The position numbers and the translations under genes are program-made. From NCBI RefSeq assembly GCF_030547005.1, contig NZ_JAUOPN010000005.1:186001-250000 (forward strand): a stretch of DNA of 64,000 bases, read 5' to 3'. Source of the DNA: Maribacter sp. 1_MG-2023. GTDB taxonomy: Bacteria > Bacteroidota > Bacteroidia > Flavobacteriales > Flavobacteriaceae. Below, in pieces: positions 53,453 through 62,254 of this stretch; positions within the stretch are counted from its first letter, which is position 1; each line of letters opens with the position of its first letter. Below the pieces are notes generated by a model that ran no database searches, was not told the origin of the DNA, and saw only the letters and a program-made list of their open reading frames with translations.

Positions 53453-55810
53453 ATGAAAAAACTAATTTTAACTCTTTTATTGATTCCTATGTTAACATGG
53501 GGTCAGAATAAAACCGTAAGGGGTGTTGTAACTGATGGTAGCGATCCACTTCCTGGGGTGAACATTATTGAAAAAGGAACCACAAATGGGGTTACTACAG
53601 ATTTCAATGGTAATTACGAAATTGTAGTCGCATCTACTGCTATTTTAGAATTTTCATACATCGGTTTCAAAATGCAAGAAATCACAGTTGGCAATGAATC
53701 TACCATTAATATTGCCATGGAAGAAAATACACAGCAACTTGAGGGGGTAGAAGTTACCGGATTTGCTGGGGTTGTTGGTCGAGCAAGAAAAAGAACCGAA
53801 TCGGTACAATCTATTCCTGAGTCTATTACCGCATTAAATGCAGAAGGTATTGAGAATAATGGTATAAATAATGTTACGAATTTTGCGAAGCTGGTACCGA
53901 ATATGAAGCTAAACAGTTCGCAATCAGCGGGTGTTAACTTTTTAACCGTTCGTGGTATTCCTCAAATTCGTAATGCCGATGCTCCAGTAGCGTTTGTAAT
54001 CGACGGAGTTACGATACCTGATCCGAGTTTATTAAATCAAGAACTTTTCGATTTAGCTTTAATTGAAGTCGTAAAAGGTCCGCAAGGAGCACTTTATGGA
54101 AAGAATGCAATTGGCGGAGCCATTAACATTTATTCTAAAGAACCAGTAAATACTCAAAAGAACACACTTACTTTAGGCTACGGTAATGCAAATGCTTTAT
54201 TAACACAATTTGTTTCTTCTGGTGCACTTAAAAAAGACAAGCTTTTCTATAGGTTGTCAACACAATTTAGAAATTTTGATGGCTTGTTGACCAATGAGTT
54301 CGACAATGAAAAAGTAGATTTCGAAAGAAATTTTAATATAAGAGGTCAGTTAATTGCACGGTTTTCTCCGAAATTTAAAGCAAGTGCTACACTTCAATTT
54401 ATAGATGTTGCAGCAGGTGCCGCACGTTATTCGGTGAACCCTACTGGTAATATATTTGTAGATGGTTTTCCGGGGGGGGTATTAAACCCTAATCCTGAAA
54501 AAGGAAATAATGTCATAAATCATGATGAGCCAGGAAAATCTGATGTTAGCAATGCTTTCGGAAACCTGAGTATGGAGTATACACCAGGCAAGGTTAAAAT
54601 TCAAAGTATAACTTCATATAATTATGTAGATAGGTCTTTGAGTGGTGATTTAGATTTTACACCATTTGATGATTTTACCCAAGGCGAAACTGCCGAGACT
54701 AAAACCTTCAATCAAGAATTACGATTAAATAATGTAGGCTCTAACGGAAAAGTAAATTGGAGTGCTGGTGGTTTTTATCAAGACATAGAAAAGCCTTTCT
54801 TTCAAGATGGGTTGAGTCGTGATTTTGATTTGAATGAATTGTTTTATGGTGTAGCTGCCGATGTGGTAAATACGACTACTACATTCGCGTTTTTTGGTTT
54901 TGTTGATTATAAATTGACAGACAAATTAACGGCAGCGGTAGGTTTCCGTTATGACAATGATACCTTTAAACAACAAGATAACTTGTTCGAAGAAACTTCA
55001 GAACGTTCAAATAATATTGTACAGCCAAAAGCATCACTTTCATATCAAGCGACAGAAAATGCTTTAATTTATGCCAATTACGGTCGTGGTTATAGAACAG
55101 GTGGTTTCAACCCTGCAGCTACCGATCGTTTCAACAGAAGTTTTGAAGATGAACTTACAGACAATTTTGAATTAGGTTTTAAAACATCTATGTGGGACAA
55201 CCGATTTATTTTGAACGGTTCTGCATTTTACACAGATTTCACGAACCAACAGCAATATATTTTTGACCTGAATACCTTCTATGCAGGTAATTACAATTAC
55301 GATAAAAGTAAAATTATCGGTTTTGAATTTGATGCAAAACTTCGACTATCTAAGTTTTTAGATGTACTGGCTAATTATGGTTTTGTAGATTCTGAGATTA
55401 CCGATGGTGGTACAACTGGTGGTGCAGATGGTACTGCTACAGATTTGAGTGCTTTCAACGGAAAGAAAACTCCTTTCGTACCGGTAAACAATTTCAATAT
55501 CGGTCTTGAATCTAATATTGCATTGACCGAAACTGTAGATTTTAATGCCAATGTAAACTTGAACAGTACAGGTAAGACTTATTGGGACGAATTGAATCAA
55601 GATGGCTTTACTACAGACGCATATCAGTTATTAGATGCCCGTGCCTCAGTATCTTTTGATAATATAAAAGTGACTATTTGGGGTAATAACATTCTTGATA
55701 AACAATACTATACCGAGTATATCCCCGGTTCGTTGTTCGGCGGTTTTGATGACTTCGGATGGAGAGGTCGCCCAGCTACCTACGGTGCGTCTTTTGCCGT
55801 TAGTTTTTAA
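53453..55810 (+). CDS. TonB-dependent receptor with CarboxypepD_reg-like N-domain
   Basis: 785 aa. Signal peptide (KKLILTLLLIPMLTWG), then a carboxypeptidase-regulatory-like beta sandwich (VVTDGSDPLPGVNIIEKGTT) typical of Bacteroidota. The plug starts about 120 (ITALNAEGIENNGINNVTNF), with VKGPQGALYGKNAIGGAIN its signature, and the 22-strand barrel ends in FGWRGRPATYGASFAVSF. It imports a substrate across the outer membrane. First of the operon 53453-60946, so it likely admits the substrate processed by the downstream enzymes. No SusD partner is present, which argues against a glycan utilisation locus. Confidence 0.9.
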   Translation: MKKLILTLLLIPMLTWGQNKTVRGVVTDGSDPLPGVNIIEKGTTNGVTTDFNGNYEIVVASTAILEFSYIGFKMQEITVGNESTINIAMEENTQQLEGVEVTGFAGVVGRARKRTESVQSIPESITALNAEGIENNGINNVTNFAKLVPNMKLNSSQSAGVNFLTVRGIPQIRNADAPVAFVIDGVTIPDPSLLNQELFDLALIEVVKGPQGALYGKNAIGGAINIYSKEPVNTQKNTLTLGYGNANALLTQFVSSGALKKDKLFYRLSTQFRNFDGLLTNEFDNEKVDFERNFNIRGQLIARFSPKFKASATLQFIDVAAGAARYSVNPTGNIFVDGFPGGVLNPNPEKGNNVINHDEPGKSDVSNAFGNLSMEYTPGKVKIQSITSYNYVDRSLSGDLDFTPFDDFTQGETAETKTFNQELRLNNVGSNGKVNWSAGGFYQDIEKPFFQDGLSRDFDLNELFYGVAADVVNTTTTFAFFGFVDYKLTDKLTAAVGFRYDNDTFKQQDNLFEETSERSNNIVQPKASLSYQATENALIYANYGRGYRTGGFNPAATDRFNRSFEDELTDNFELGFKTSMWDNRFILNGSAFYTDFTNQQQYIFDLNTFYAGNYNYDKSKIIGFEFDAKLRLSKFLDVLANYGFVDSEITDGGTTGGADGTATDLSAFNGKKTPFVPVNNFNIGLESNIALTETVDFNANVNLNSTGKTYWDELNQDGFTTDAYQLLDARASVSFDNIKVTIWGNNILDKQYYTEYIPGSLFGGFDDFGWRGRPATYGASFAVSF

Positions 55811-55894
55811 TTTAGTTTTTGAAATAGTTTAGTGAAGAAGGAGGAATTTATCTCTTGATGGTTTCTCCTTTTTAAATCAACAAAATTGCATACA

Positions 55895-56953
55895 ATGAAA
55901 AACAATACAAATTATCATATGGAGCGTGCCTTGGTAGCAAAGGTTATCATGCAAGACATGTTTAAAGTACAACCAGGTGAATCTGTAGCTATTACTGCAG
56001 ACTCTGGTAACGATATAGACTTAATGAATGCTTTTGCGGCGGCAGTATATGCCATAGGCGGTAAACCGTTGTTAATATGGACCCCAAAAGCAGAGCAAGA
56101 TGGGCAGGCAGGTATGAAAGATTGGCCTGCAGAAGCGTTGACCGCGGCATTGAGTAATGTCGATGTTTGGTTAGAATGTAATTCTACCATCCTTTTATAT
56201 TCTGATATTTGGGAGAATGCTTTTAAAAATAACAAAAGGTTACGTTATTTGATTATTGCCGACTCTAGTGTGCAATCCCTTTTAAGAACTTTTACAGGAT
56301 ACAATGTACCAGATTTGGGCAAGATGCTTAATAAAGTACGCGACATGGTTTTGAAGTGTAAAACAATTCGCATTACTAGCGATAATGGTACAGATGTATC
56401 TTATGACATTGACCTGAATTATACGTTTGATATTGACGATGGTGACTTCTCGATGCCTAAATTTGGTACTGCTCCTGGGTATGTAAACATGGTTCCTAAA
56501 ATAGAAAGCATGAATGGCACCATTGTTTTTGATCTTTTAATGAATGCAAATGTTTACGGTACCGATAACCGAATAGAATTTGTAATGAAAGATAGTAAGA
56601 TTGCTGATGTAAAGGGAACGCCCGCAGAGGCAGAGAAATTTAAGGAGTACCTTGCATCATTCAACGATCCTAATATGTACAAAATATCGCACAATATGTT
56701 TGGTCTAAATCCTAGTATTCGTAAACTGCGAGGAGAGGTTGTAGAAGACGAACGTGTGTGGGGTGGCGTAGATTTTGGCTTCGGTCATACAAGTCCTATG
56801 GATATGCCTCCGTTAGGTCAAGTAGCTAAATCTCATTTTGATGGTATTGTGGGTAAAGTAAGTATTTACCTAGATGATGTACAAATTGTTGAAGATGGCG
56901 TATATACGCATCCAGATTTAAAACCTTTAGCAGAGAAACTAATAGGCGCATAA
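55895..56953 (+). CDS. M29 aminopeptidase / NicX-like metalloenzyme
   Basis: 352 aa from ATG 55895 (a TTG at 55886 is unlikely). MERALVAKVIMQDMFKVQPG and AITADSGNDIDLMNAFAAAV resemble the N-domain of M29 aminopeptidases. In the C-domain, GGVDFGFGHTSPMDMPPLG and KSHFDGIVGKVSIYLDD carry a His and an HxD pair in the spacing of NicX, the 2,5-dihydroxypyridine dioxygenase that shares the M29 fold. Either peptide hydrolysis or ring cleavage is possible. The gene ends 2 bp before the NCS1 permease. The reaction is inferred only from motifs and context. Confidence 0.72.
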   Translation: MKNNTNYHMERALVAKVIMQDMFKVQPGESVAITADSGNDIDLMNAFAAAVYAIGGKPLLIWTPKAEQDGQAGMKDWPAEALTAALSNVDVWLECNSTILLYSDIWENAFKNNKRLRYLIIADSSVQSLLRTFTGYNVPDLGKMLNKVRDMVLKCKTIRITSDNGTDVSYDIDLNYTFDIDDGDFSMPKFGTAPGYVNMVPKIESMNGTIVFDLLMNANVYGTDNRIEFVMKDSKIADVKGTPAEAEKFKEYLASFNDPNMYKISHNMFGLNPSIRKLRGEVVEDERVWGGVDFGFGHTSPMDMPPLGQVAKSHFDGIVGKVSIYLDDVQIVEDGVYTHPDLKPLAEKLIGA

Positions 56954-56955
56954 CT

Positions 56956-58224
56956 ATGTCAACTGAAGCAGAACAGGGAAACGACGATTACTCCAGAACG
57001 AAAGTACCCGAAGAAAAGACCGTTCATGGTCTTCGTATCGCTGGTATTATCGTTGGTATTGGTATTACGCTTCCCGTACTGTTTTTAGGTGCAGAAGTAA
57101 CCCAATCTGTAGGTATGAGTACCGCTATTTGGATTTTTGTAGGTGTCTGTCTTGTGCTTAGTGTGCTATGTGGTATTACCGCTGTAATTGGTAACCGTAC
57201 ACGCTTATCTACCTATATGCTGTTGCATTTTCCTTTTGGTAAAATGGGTGCAAAACTCATAAATGTCATTGTAGGTGTAACACTATTAGGCTGGTATGCA
57301 GTAACTATTGAAATCTTCGGAACCTCATTAAACGATGCCTTTACACAGTTATTAGGATGGAATTTTCCCGCCTGGATAAGTATTTTAATCGGCAGTGCTT
57401 TAATGACATTGACGGCACTTTACGGTATTAAGGCAATGGAAAAGTTATCTAATATCTCGGTACCGTTACTACTCATATTTATGGTGTTTGTACTGTTTAC
57501 CTCTTTAGGAGGAAGCGAGTGGGATGTTATAATTGCATTTGAAGGTTCTGGCGGAATCGGAATTCGAGAGGCCATTTCTGCCGTGGTAGGTATGGCGATA
57601 TTGACTCCTGTTTTAATGCCAGATTATTCTCGATTCGCAAGAACAGATAAAGATAGTTTATTGGCAGTTTTGGGTTTGGCCATTGGGTTCCCAATTGTAT
57701 TATTGGCAGGTGGTATACCAAGTTTGACTACTGGTGAGATCGATATTATGAAAATTATGATAGGCTTAAGCTTAACGCTACCAGCCTTACTTATTTTAAT
57801 ATTCTCGACTTGGACAACCAATTCTGCAAATCTATATTCTACAGTACTTACCTTTTCCACAATTTTTACAAAACAGGGTAATTGGCGTATAGGGCTTGTA
57901 GCAAGTGCTATCGGTACTATTTTAGCAATTGCAGGAGTTACCGGCTATTTTATCGATTTTCTTAATATTTCGAGTATTTTCATTCCGCCAGTATCGGCTA
58001 TTTTTATTGCAGATTTCTTTTTTGTGAAGAAGCAAAATTATGATTTAAAAGATTTTGACAGCCTTCCTAATTTTGACTTAGCAGCAGGTATTAGTTGGAT
58101 CGTAGCCTGTATTGTAGCCTATTTAGGTGCATACGATTATATGACATTAACTACCATTTCATTTTTCGATTCCTTTTTAGTGGCTTTCATCTTATATCTT
58201 ATCCTTAAAAAAATAATAAAGTAA
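56956..58224 (+). CDS. NCS1-type purine/cytosine permease family transporter (1)
   Basis: 422 aa, 12 helices. GLRIAGIIVGIGITLPVLFL, GNRTRLSTYMLLHFPFGKMG and ILTPVLMPDYSRFARTDKDS match the NCS1/CodB superfamily, which moves nucleobases, hydantoins or allantoin with sodium or protons. It stops directly before the dipeptidase ATG. A paralogue lies at 59690. Confidence 0.85.
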   Translation: MSTEAEQGNDDYSRTKVPEEKTVHGLRIAGIIVGIGITLPVLFLGAEVTQSVGMSTAIWIFVGVCLVLSVLCGITAVIGNRTRLSTYMLLHFPFGKMGAKLINVIVGVTLLGWYAVTIEIFGTSLNDAFTQLLGWNFPAWISILIGSALMTLTALYGIKAMEKLSNISVPLLLIFMVFVLFTSLGGSEWDVIIAFEGSGGIGIREAISAVVGMAILTPVLMPDYSRFARTDKDSLLAVLGLAIGFPIVLLAGGIPSLTTGEIDIMKIMIGLSLTLPALLILIFSTWTTNSANLYSTVLTFSTIFTKQGNWRIGLVASAIGTILAIAGVTGYFIDFLNISSIFIPPVSAIFIADFFFVKKQNYDLKDFDSLPNFDLAAGISWIVACIVAYLGAYDYMTLTTISFFDSFLVAFILYLILKKIIK

Positions 58225-59667
58225 ATGGTTCTTAACGATTTAAATCCTAATGCCATTTGGCAACACTTCGAGTCAATTAACTCAATTCCGAGGGCATCTA
58301 CCAAAGAAGAAGAGATCATTCAATTCATGATTGCCTTTGGGAACTCATTGGGTTTGGAAACCATAGTGGATGATATAGGCAACGTCATAATTAAAAAGCC
58401 AGCATCCGCAGGAAAAGAAAATCATAAAACTGTTGTATTACAAGGTCACTTAGATATGGTACACCAAAAGGAAGCTGGATCTAAATTTGATTTTGCTACC
58501 CAAGGTATTGAAATGTACATAGATGGAGATTGGGTAAAGGCCAAAGAAACCACATTAGGTGCAGATAATGGTATAGGTTCTGCTGCAATAATGGCCGTAT
58601 TATCTTCAAACGATTTGGTTCATCCGCCGATAGAAGCACTTTTTACCATAGATGAAGAAATGGGAATGACAGGTGCCATGGCATTGACCAACAAACAATT
58701 AAAGGGTAAAATACTACTGAATCTTGATTCTGAAGAAGATAATGAAATAACCATAGGTTGCGCTGGCGGTGCCGATGTAGAAATTAAGGGAACTTACGCT
58801 ACAGAAACTTTAAACGCTGCTGCCTATGAAATGCAAACCATTACTGTAGGTAATTTAACAGGTGGTCATTCTGGTGTAGATATTCACCTTAATCGCGCCA
58901 ACGCTATTAAAGTAATGGCAGAATGCCTACAAGAACTTACTGCTAAGTTCCAATGTAGAATACAGTCTATACATGGTGGTACGTTAACCAACGTAATACC
59001 TAGAGATTGTAGCGCTGTAATTGCGATACCAACCACAGAATTAGATGAGTTTATAAGTGAACTGAAAGTCTTAGAAAGTAAGAGGAGACAGCAGTATGCT
59101 GCAACAGATTCGGCATTGACGATTACGACTACAAAAACGGCAACTACGCTATCTGTAATGAGCAAAGATGCACATGACTATTTGCTTTACGGTTTACTAT
59201 CGATACCGAACGGGGTATATAGAGTTACCCCTAAAATGCCAGATTTGGTACAGACCTCTAACAGTATTTCTATTATTAAATTAGAAGGAGGTAGGTATAC
59301 AATTGCCTGTCATGCGAGAAGCTCGGTAGATAAAGAGCGTTTAGAAATTATAGAAACCATTACAGGTATTTTCAATGAAAGTGACGTACTTGAAATAGGA
59401 CCTTACCCTGGTTGGGAACCTCGCCCTGATAGTGAGCTTTTACATGCTGCAGTAGCTATTTACGAAAAATTAAATGGAGCAAAACCCGCAGTTAAGTCTA
59501 TACATGCAGGCTTAGAAACCGGTATATTATCTGGCACATATCCTGATATGGAAATGATATCTTTTGGTCCTAATATTCTAGGAGCCCATTCACCAGAAGA
59601 ACGTTTGCAAATTAGTTCAACACAAAAATTCTGGAATTTTCTAACCGAAATATTAAAGAACTTATAA
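58225..59667 (+). CDS. pepD: Aminoacyl-histidine dipeptidase-like M20 metallopeptidase
   Basis: 480 aa, typical PepD length. Zinc-binding VVLQGHLDMVHQKEAG near 75, metal bridging TLGADNGIGSAAIMA near 110, catalytic DEEMGMTGAMAL near 142, and KSIHAGLETGILSG near 430 with the last zinc His. Cleaves Xaa-His dipeptides such as carnosine in the cytosol. Placed between two NCS1 permeases with no intergenic space before it. Confidence 0.9.
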   Translation: MVLNDLNPNAIWQHFESINSIPRASTKEEEIIQFMIAFGNSLGLETIVDDIGNVIIKKPASAGKENHKTVVLQGHLDMVHQKEAGSKFDFATQGIEMYIDGDWVKAKETTLGADNGIGSAAIMAVLSSNDLVHPPIEALFTIDEEMGMTGAMALTNKQLKGKILLNLDSEEDNEITIGCAGGADVEIKGTYATETLNAAAYEMQTITVGNLTGGHSGVDIHLNRANAIKVMAECLQELTAKFQCRIQSIHGGTLTNVIPRDCSAVIAIPTTELDEFISELKVLESKRRQQYAATDSALTITTTKTATTLSVMSKDAHDYLLYGLLSIPNGVYRVTPKMPDLVQTSNSISIIKLEGGRYTIACHARSSVDKERLEIIETITGIFNESDVLEIGPYPGWEPRPDSELLHAAVAIYEKLNGAKPAVKSIHAGLETGILSGTYPDMEMISFGPNILGAHSPEERLQISSTQKFWNFLTEILKNL

Positions 59668-59689
59668 TTTGTTTTAATACATAAATACA

Positions 59690-60946
59690 ATGGCAGATAA
59701 CCAATATACCAACACAAAAGTACAGTCGAAAGACTTTACATCTGGGTGGTTAATTGCTGTTATTATTGCAGGTACAGGGCTAACATTACCTATTTTATAT
59801 TTAGGTTCTGAGGTAGCTTTGAGTGTGGGGTTTAAGAATGCTCTTTGGGCATTCGGACTTTCAACTTTGGTGCTGACCATTATGTGTTTAATTACCACCA
59901 AAATTGGTAATCGTTCGCGACTGTCTACATACATGATTCTCCATTTTAGTTTTGGAAAACAAGGGGCAAAAATCATAAATTTTATTTTTGGTATTACCCT
60001 TTTGGGTTGGTTTTCGGTAGCGCTAGAACTTTTATCTGTTGCCGTAGTAGATACTGCCCTCAATACCCTATCACTACAATTACCAAAATGGCCAATTGTA
60101 ATTGTTATGGGTGCCTTAATAACGGTGACCACTTTCTTTGGTATTAAAAGTCTAGAAAAACTAGCGAATATAGCCGTGCCATTTTTGACGCTTTTTTTAT
60201 GCTACGTGATTTACGTTTCATTTGAAAACGGAATGTCTTTTCAAGAGCTCTTAGATTGGGTGCCAGAAAATCCGAAGATGACGCTGTTCGAAGCTATTTC
60301 TATATTGATAGGCTCTTCTATACTTTTTCCTGTAATGATGGCAGACTTTTCTAGATTTATCTATAATGACAAGCAAAGTATGATTGCTGTTTTAGGTATT
60401 ACCATTGGGTTTCCGTTGGCTTTGACATTTAGTGCCATACCATCTATACAAACAGGTGAAGTTGATATTATTAAGGTGATGCAGCAATTCGGCTTAATTT
60501 TACCTGCATTCGCTCTTTTACTGGTATCTACTTGGGTCGGTAATGCTAGTAATCTGTACTCAACGGTATTGACATTTTCTACGATAAAGACAGAGTGGTC
60601 ATTTAAAAAAATAGTAATTATTGCAAGTGTTTTGGGTATTGGCTTAGCATTGCTAGAATTCTCGCAATACCTTTTCGATTTTCTAAATTTGTTAGGTGTT
60701 CTTGCCCCATCGATTTCAGCAATTTATATCATCAATTTTTTCTGGGTAAAAAACCAACGGTACGAGCTGAACGAAATTACAGATTGGGAACCTGCAGCTC
60801 TAATTAGTTGGGTTTTAAGTTCTGGTATCACTTTTTTGACCTATTTAGAGATCTTTCAATTGACCCATGCCTATTTTATAGATTCATTTTTGTTGGGAGG
60901 GTTAATTTATCTATTCTTAAAAAGGAAAGAGATTAAAAGACTATAA
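59690..60946 (+). CDS. NCS1-type purine/cytosine permease family transporter (2)
   Basis: 418 aa, paralogous to the gene at 56956 (shared KIGNRSRLSTYMILHFSFGK and SSILFPVMMADFSRFIYN). 22 bp after the dipeptidase. Two permeases in one operon suggest two related substrates, or uptake and product export. Confidence 0.85.
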   Translation: MADNQYTNTKVQSKDFTSGWLIAVIIAGTGLTLPILYLGSEVALSVGFKNALWAFGLSTLVLTIMCLITTKIGNRSRLSTYMILHFSFGKQGAKIINFIFGITLLGWFSVALELLSVAVVDTALNTLSLQLPKWPIVIVMGALITVTTFFGIKSLEKLANIAVPFLTLFLCYVIYVSFENGMSFQELLDWVPENPKMTLFEAISILIGSSILFPVMMADFSRFIYNDKQSMIAVLGITIGFPLALTFSAIPSIQTGEVDIIKVMQQFGLILPAFALLLVSTWVGNASNLYSTVLTFSTIKTEWSFKKIVIIASVLGIGLALLEFSQYLFDFLNLLGVLAPSISAIYIINFFWVKNQRYELNEITDWEPAALISWVLSSGITFLTYLEIFQLTHAYFIDSFLLGGLIYLFLKRKEIKRL

Positions 60947-61195
60947 CCACCTAGTTCCCTATCAAAGGCGAGCGAGTTGCTAACTTTTTGGAACTAAGAG
61001 AAAACTTCCAATGCCGCTTTTCTATAAAAAGAACATCCTTTTACTTAGTACTTAAGAAATAATACTATTTTCCGCCTAACTCACTATTGAAGTTGTCGTT
61101 CTAATTTCTTCAGATATACAATATCATGATCATTAAAATGTTTATGTAACAAGATTATTGATGATACATACAACCCCCAAAAGAAAATCATTAAA

Positions 61196-61924
61196 ATGAA
61201 GAAAATTATTTTCACTTATCTATCTATTATTTGTTTATTCAGTTGCTCACAAAATGATTCTGAAGAACAATTAAACTTTATAAATATTCAATTAGATTTA
61301 GATCAAGTAGATGAATACTCAGATGCCTATAACTATACAGATTTCAGGGTAGCGGTATACGGTTCTAAAGAAGATTATTTCAATGAAGTAAACGCTGTGT
61401 TTTCGGGAAGTATAGACGCTAGTGGTAAAATTTCAATTTCAGAAAATTTAGAGGAAAAGAGTTACTATGTAGATATTTTTACAGAAGATAAAGTGTTAAG
61501 TAATTGGCAAGTAACAGATTTAGATGTTGACACTTCTAATATTATAAAGTTTTATACTGCAAACACCAATGAGTTTTATTCTGCGGTGTACATGAAAGAC
61601 AATAGAAGGTTAGTTGGCAATTGGTCTTTTCTGTCTTATGCGCAAATTAACAATGATAATGATGAAAGAACAGATAAAGTGTTTTTATCCATCAACAAAG
61701 AGTTTACTGCCACTTCATATGAAACGTATGGAGGTATAGCATATCAATTACATTTTAAATTACAAGAAAATGGTTATTTAGAATTGGTTACTATAGAACC
61801 TAGTCCAGATAATTATCCAGTTTACCAAACTAATTCAGAAGGTCTAGTAGTTCAGATAGATCAAGATGGATTATTATATTTTTCTAATTACTCTGGTGAT
61901 AATGTAGTTTATGTAGGAAATTAA
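61196..61924 (+). CDS. Hypothetical lipoprotein
   Basis: 242 aa. The signal ends in the lipobox LFSCSQN. The mature part has an N-terminal beta domain (FINIQLDLDQVDEYSDAYNY) and a C-terminal segment (LEEKSYYVDIFTEDKVLSNW; RRLVGNWSFLSYAQ). Surface or periplasmic, function unknown. Separated from the permease operon by 249 bp, which show nothing I can support. Confidence 0.68.
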   Translation: MKKIIFTYLSIICLFSCSQNDSEEQLNFINIQLDLDQVDEYSDAYNYTDFRVAVYGSKEDYFNEVNAVFSGSIDASGKISISENLEEKSYYVDIFTEDKVLSNWQVTDLDVDTSNIIKFYTANTNEFYSAVYMKDNRRLVGNWSFLSYAQINNDNDERTDKVFLSINKEFTATSYETYGGIAYQLHFKLQENGYLELVTIEPSPDNYPVYQTNSEGLVVQIDQDGLLYFSNYSGDNVVYVGN

Positions 61925-61956
61925 AAAAATCGTTTCTAAAAAATAATAAGTTTTAG

Positions 61957-61987
61957 AAAAGGCTTCCAGTTATGGGAGCCTTTTTTT
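61957..61987 (+). terminator. Lipoprotein gene terminator (tRNA-terminator-like)
   Basis: AAAAGGCTTCC / GGGAGCCTTTT hairpin; nearly the same as the tRNA-Ala terminator at 52040. Confidence 0.85.
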
Positions 61988-62041
61988 ATTTGTTGCTATT
62001 TCAGAGATTAATTCAAGTAGTTAATTCCACTATAAAGTAAT

Positions 62042-62099
62042 GGGCTGAGCGTCCCGAAAGCATTCGGGAAGGTCACCGGTTCGAATCCGGTATTCTCTA
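62042..62099 (+). pseudogene. Chimeric tRNA-Ala relic with hairpin in place of the anticodon arm
   Basis: A worn D-arm end (GGCTGAGCG) is followed by TCCCGAAAGCATTCGGGA (62052-62069) and then 28 nt (62070-62097) identical to the 3' part of tRNA-Ala (52007-52034), then TAC instead of CAC. The 5' acceptor strand is absent, so it cannot form a tRNA. Confidence 0.9.
62052..62069. repeat. Hairpin element, copy 3
   Basis: TCCCGAA-AGCA-TTCGGGA, a perfect 7-bp stem with a 4-nt loop, at the same junctions (GAGCG before, AGGTC after) as copy 2. Confidence 0.9.
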
Positions 62100-62102
62100 C
62101 AT

Positions 62103-62128
62103 AAAGCTTCCATTTTGGGAGCTTTTTT
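62103..62128 (+). terminator. Terminator of the tRNA relic
   Basis: AAAGCTTCC / GGGAGCTTTT, a shortened copy of the tRNA-Ala terminator. Between 61925 and 62254 there is otherwise only this hairpin, the relic and the hairpin at 61957. Confidence 0.75.
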
Positions 62129-62254
62129 GTTTCTAAACTATTGGTCGTGTTATATGAAATGAAAGATATCGTTTGATACCCTAAATTAAGTATCTGATTT
62201 ATAATGGTTAAATTAGGACTTGTTATTCATCAATCAATCAAATCGTTTACAATC

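Noticed and set aside
62042..62099. Functional tRNA with an AGC-like anticodon in loop AAAGCATT
   Set aside because: The loop is 8 nt, lacks U33, and the 5' acceptor strand is missing.
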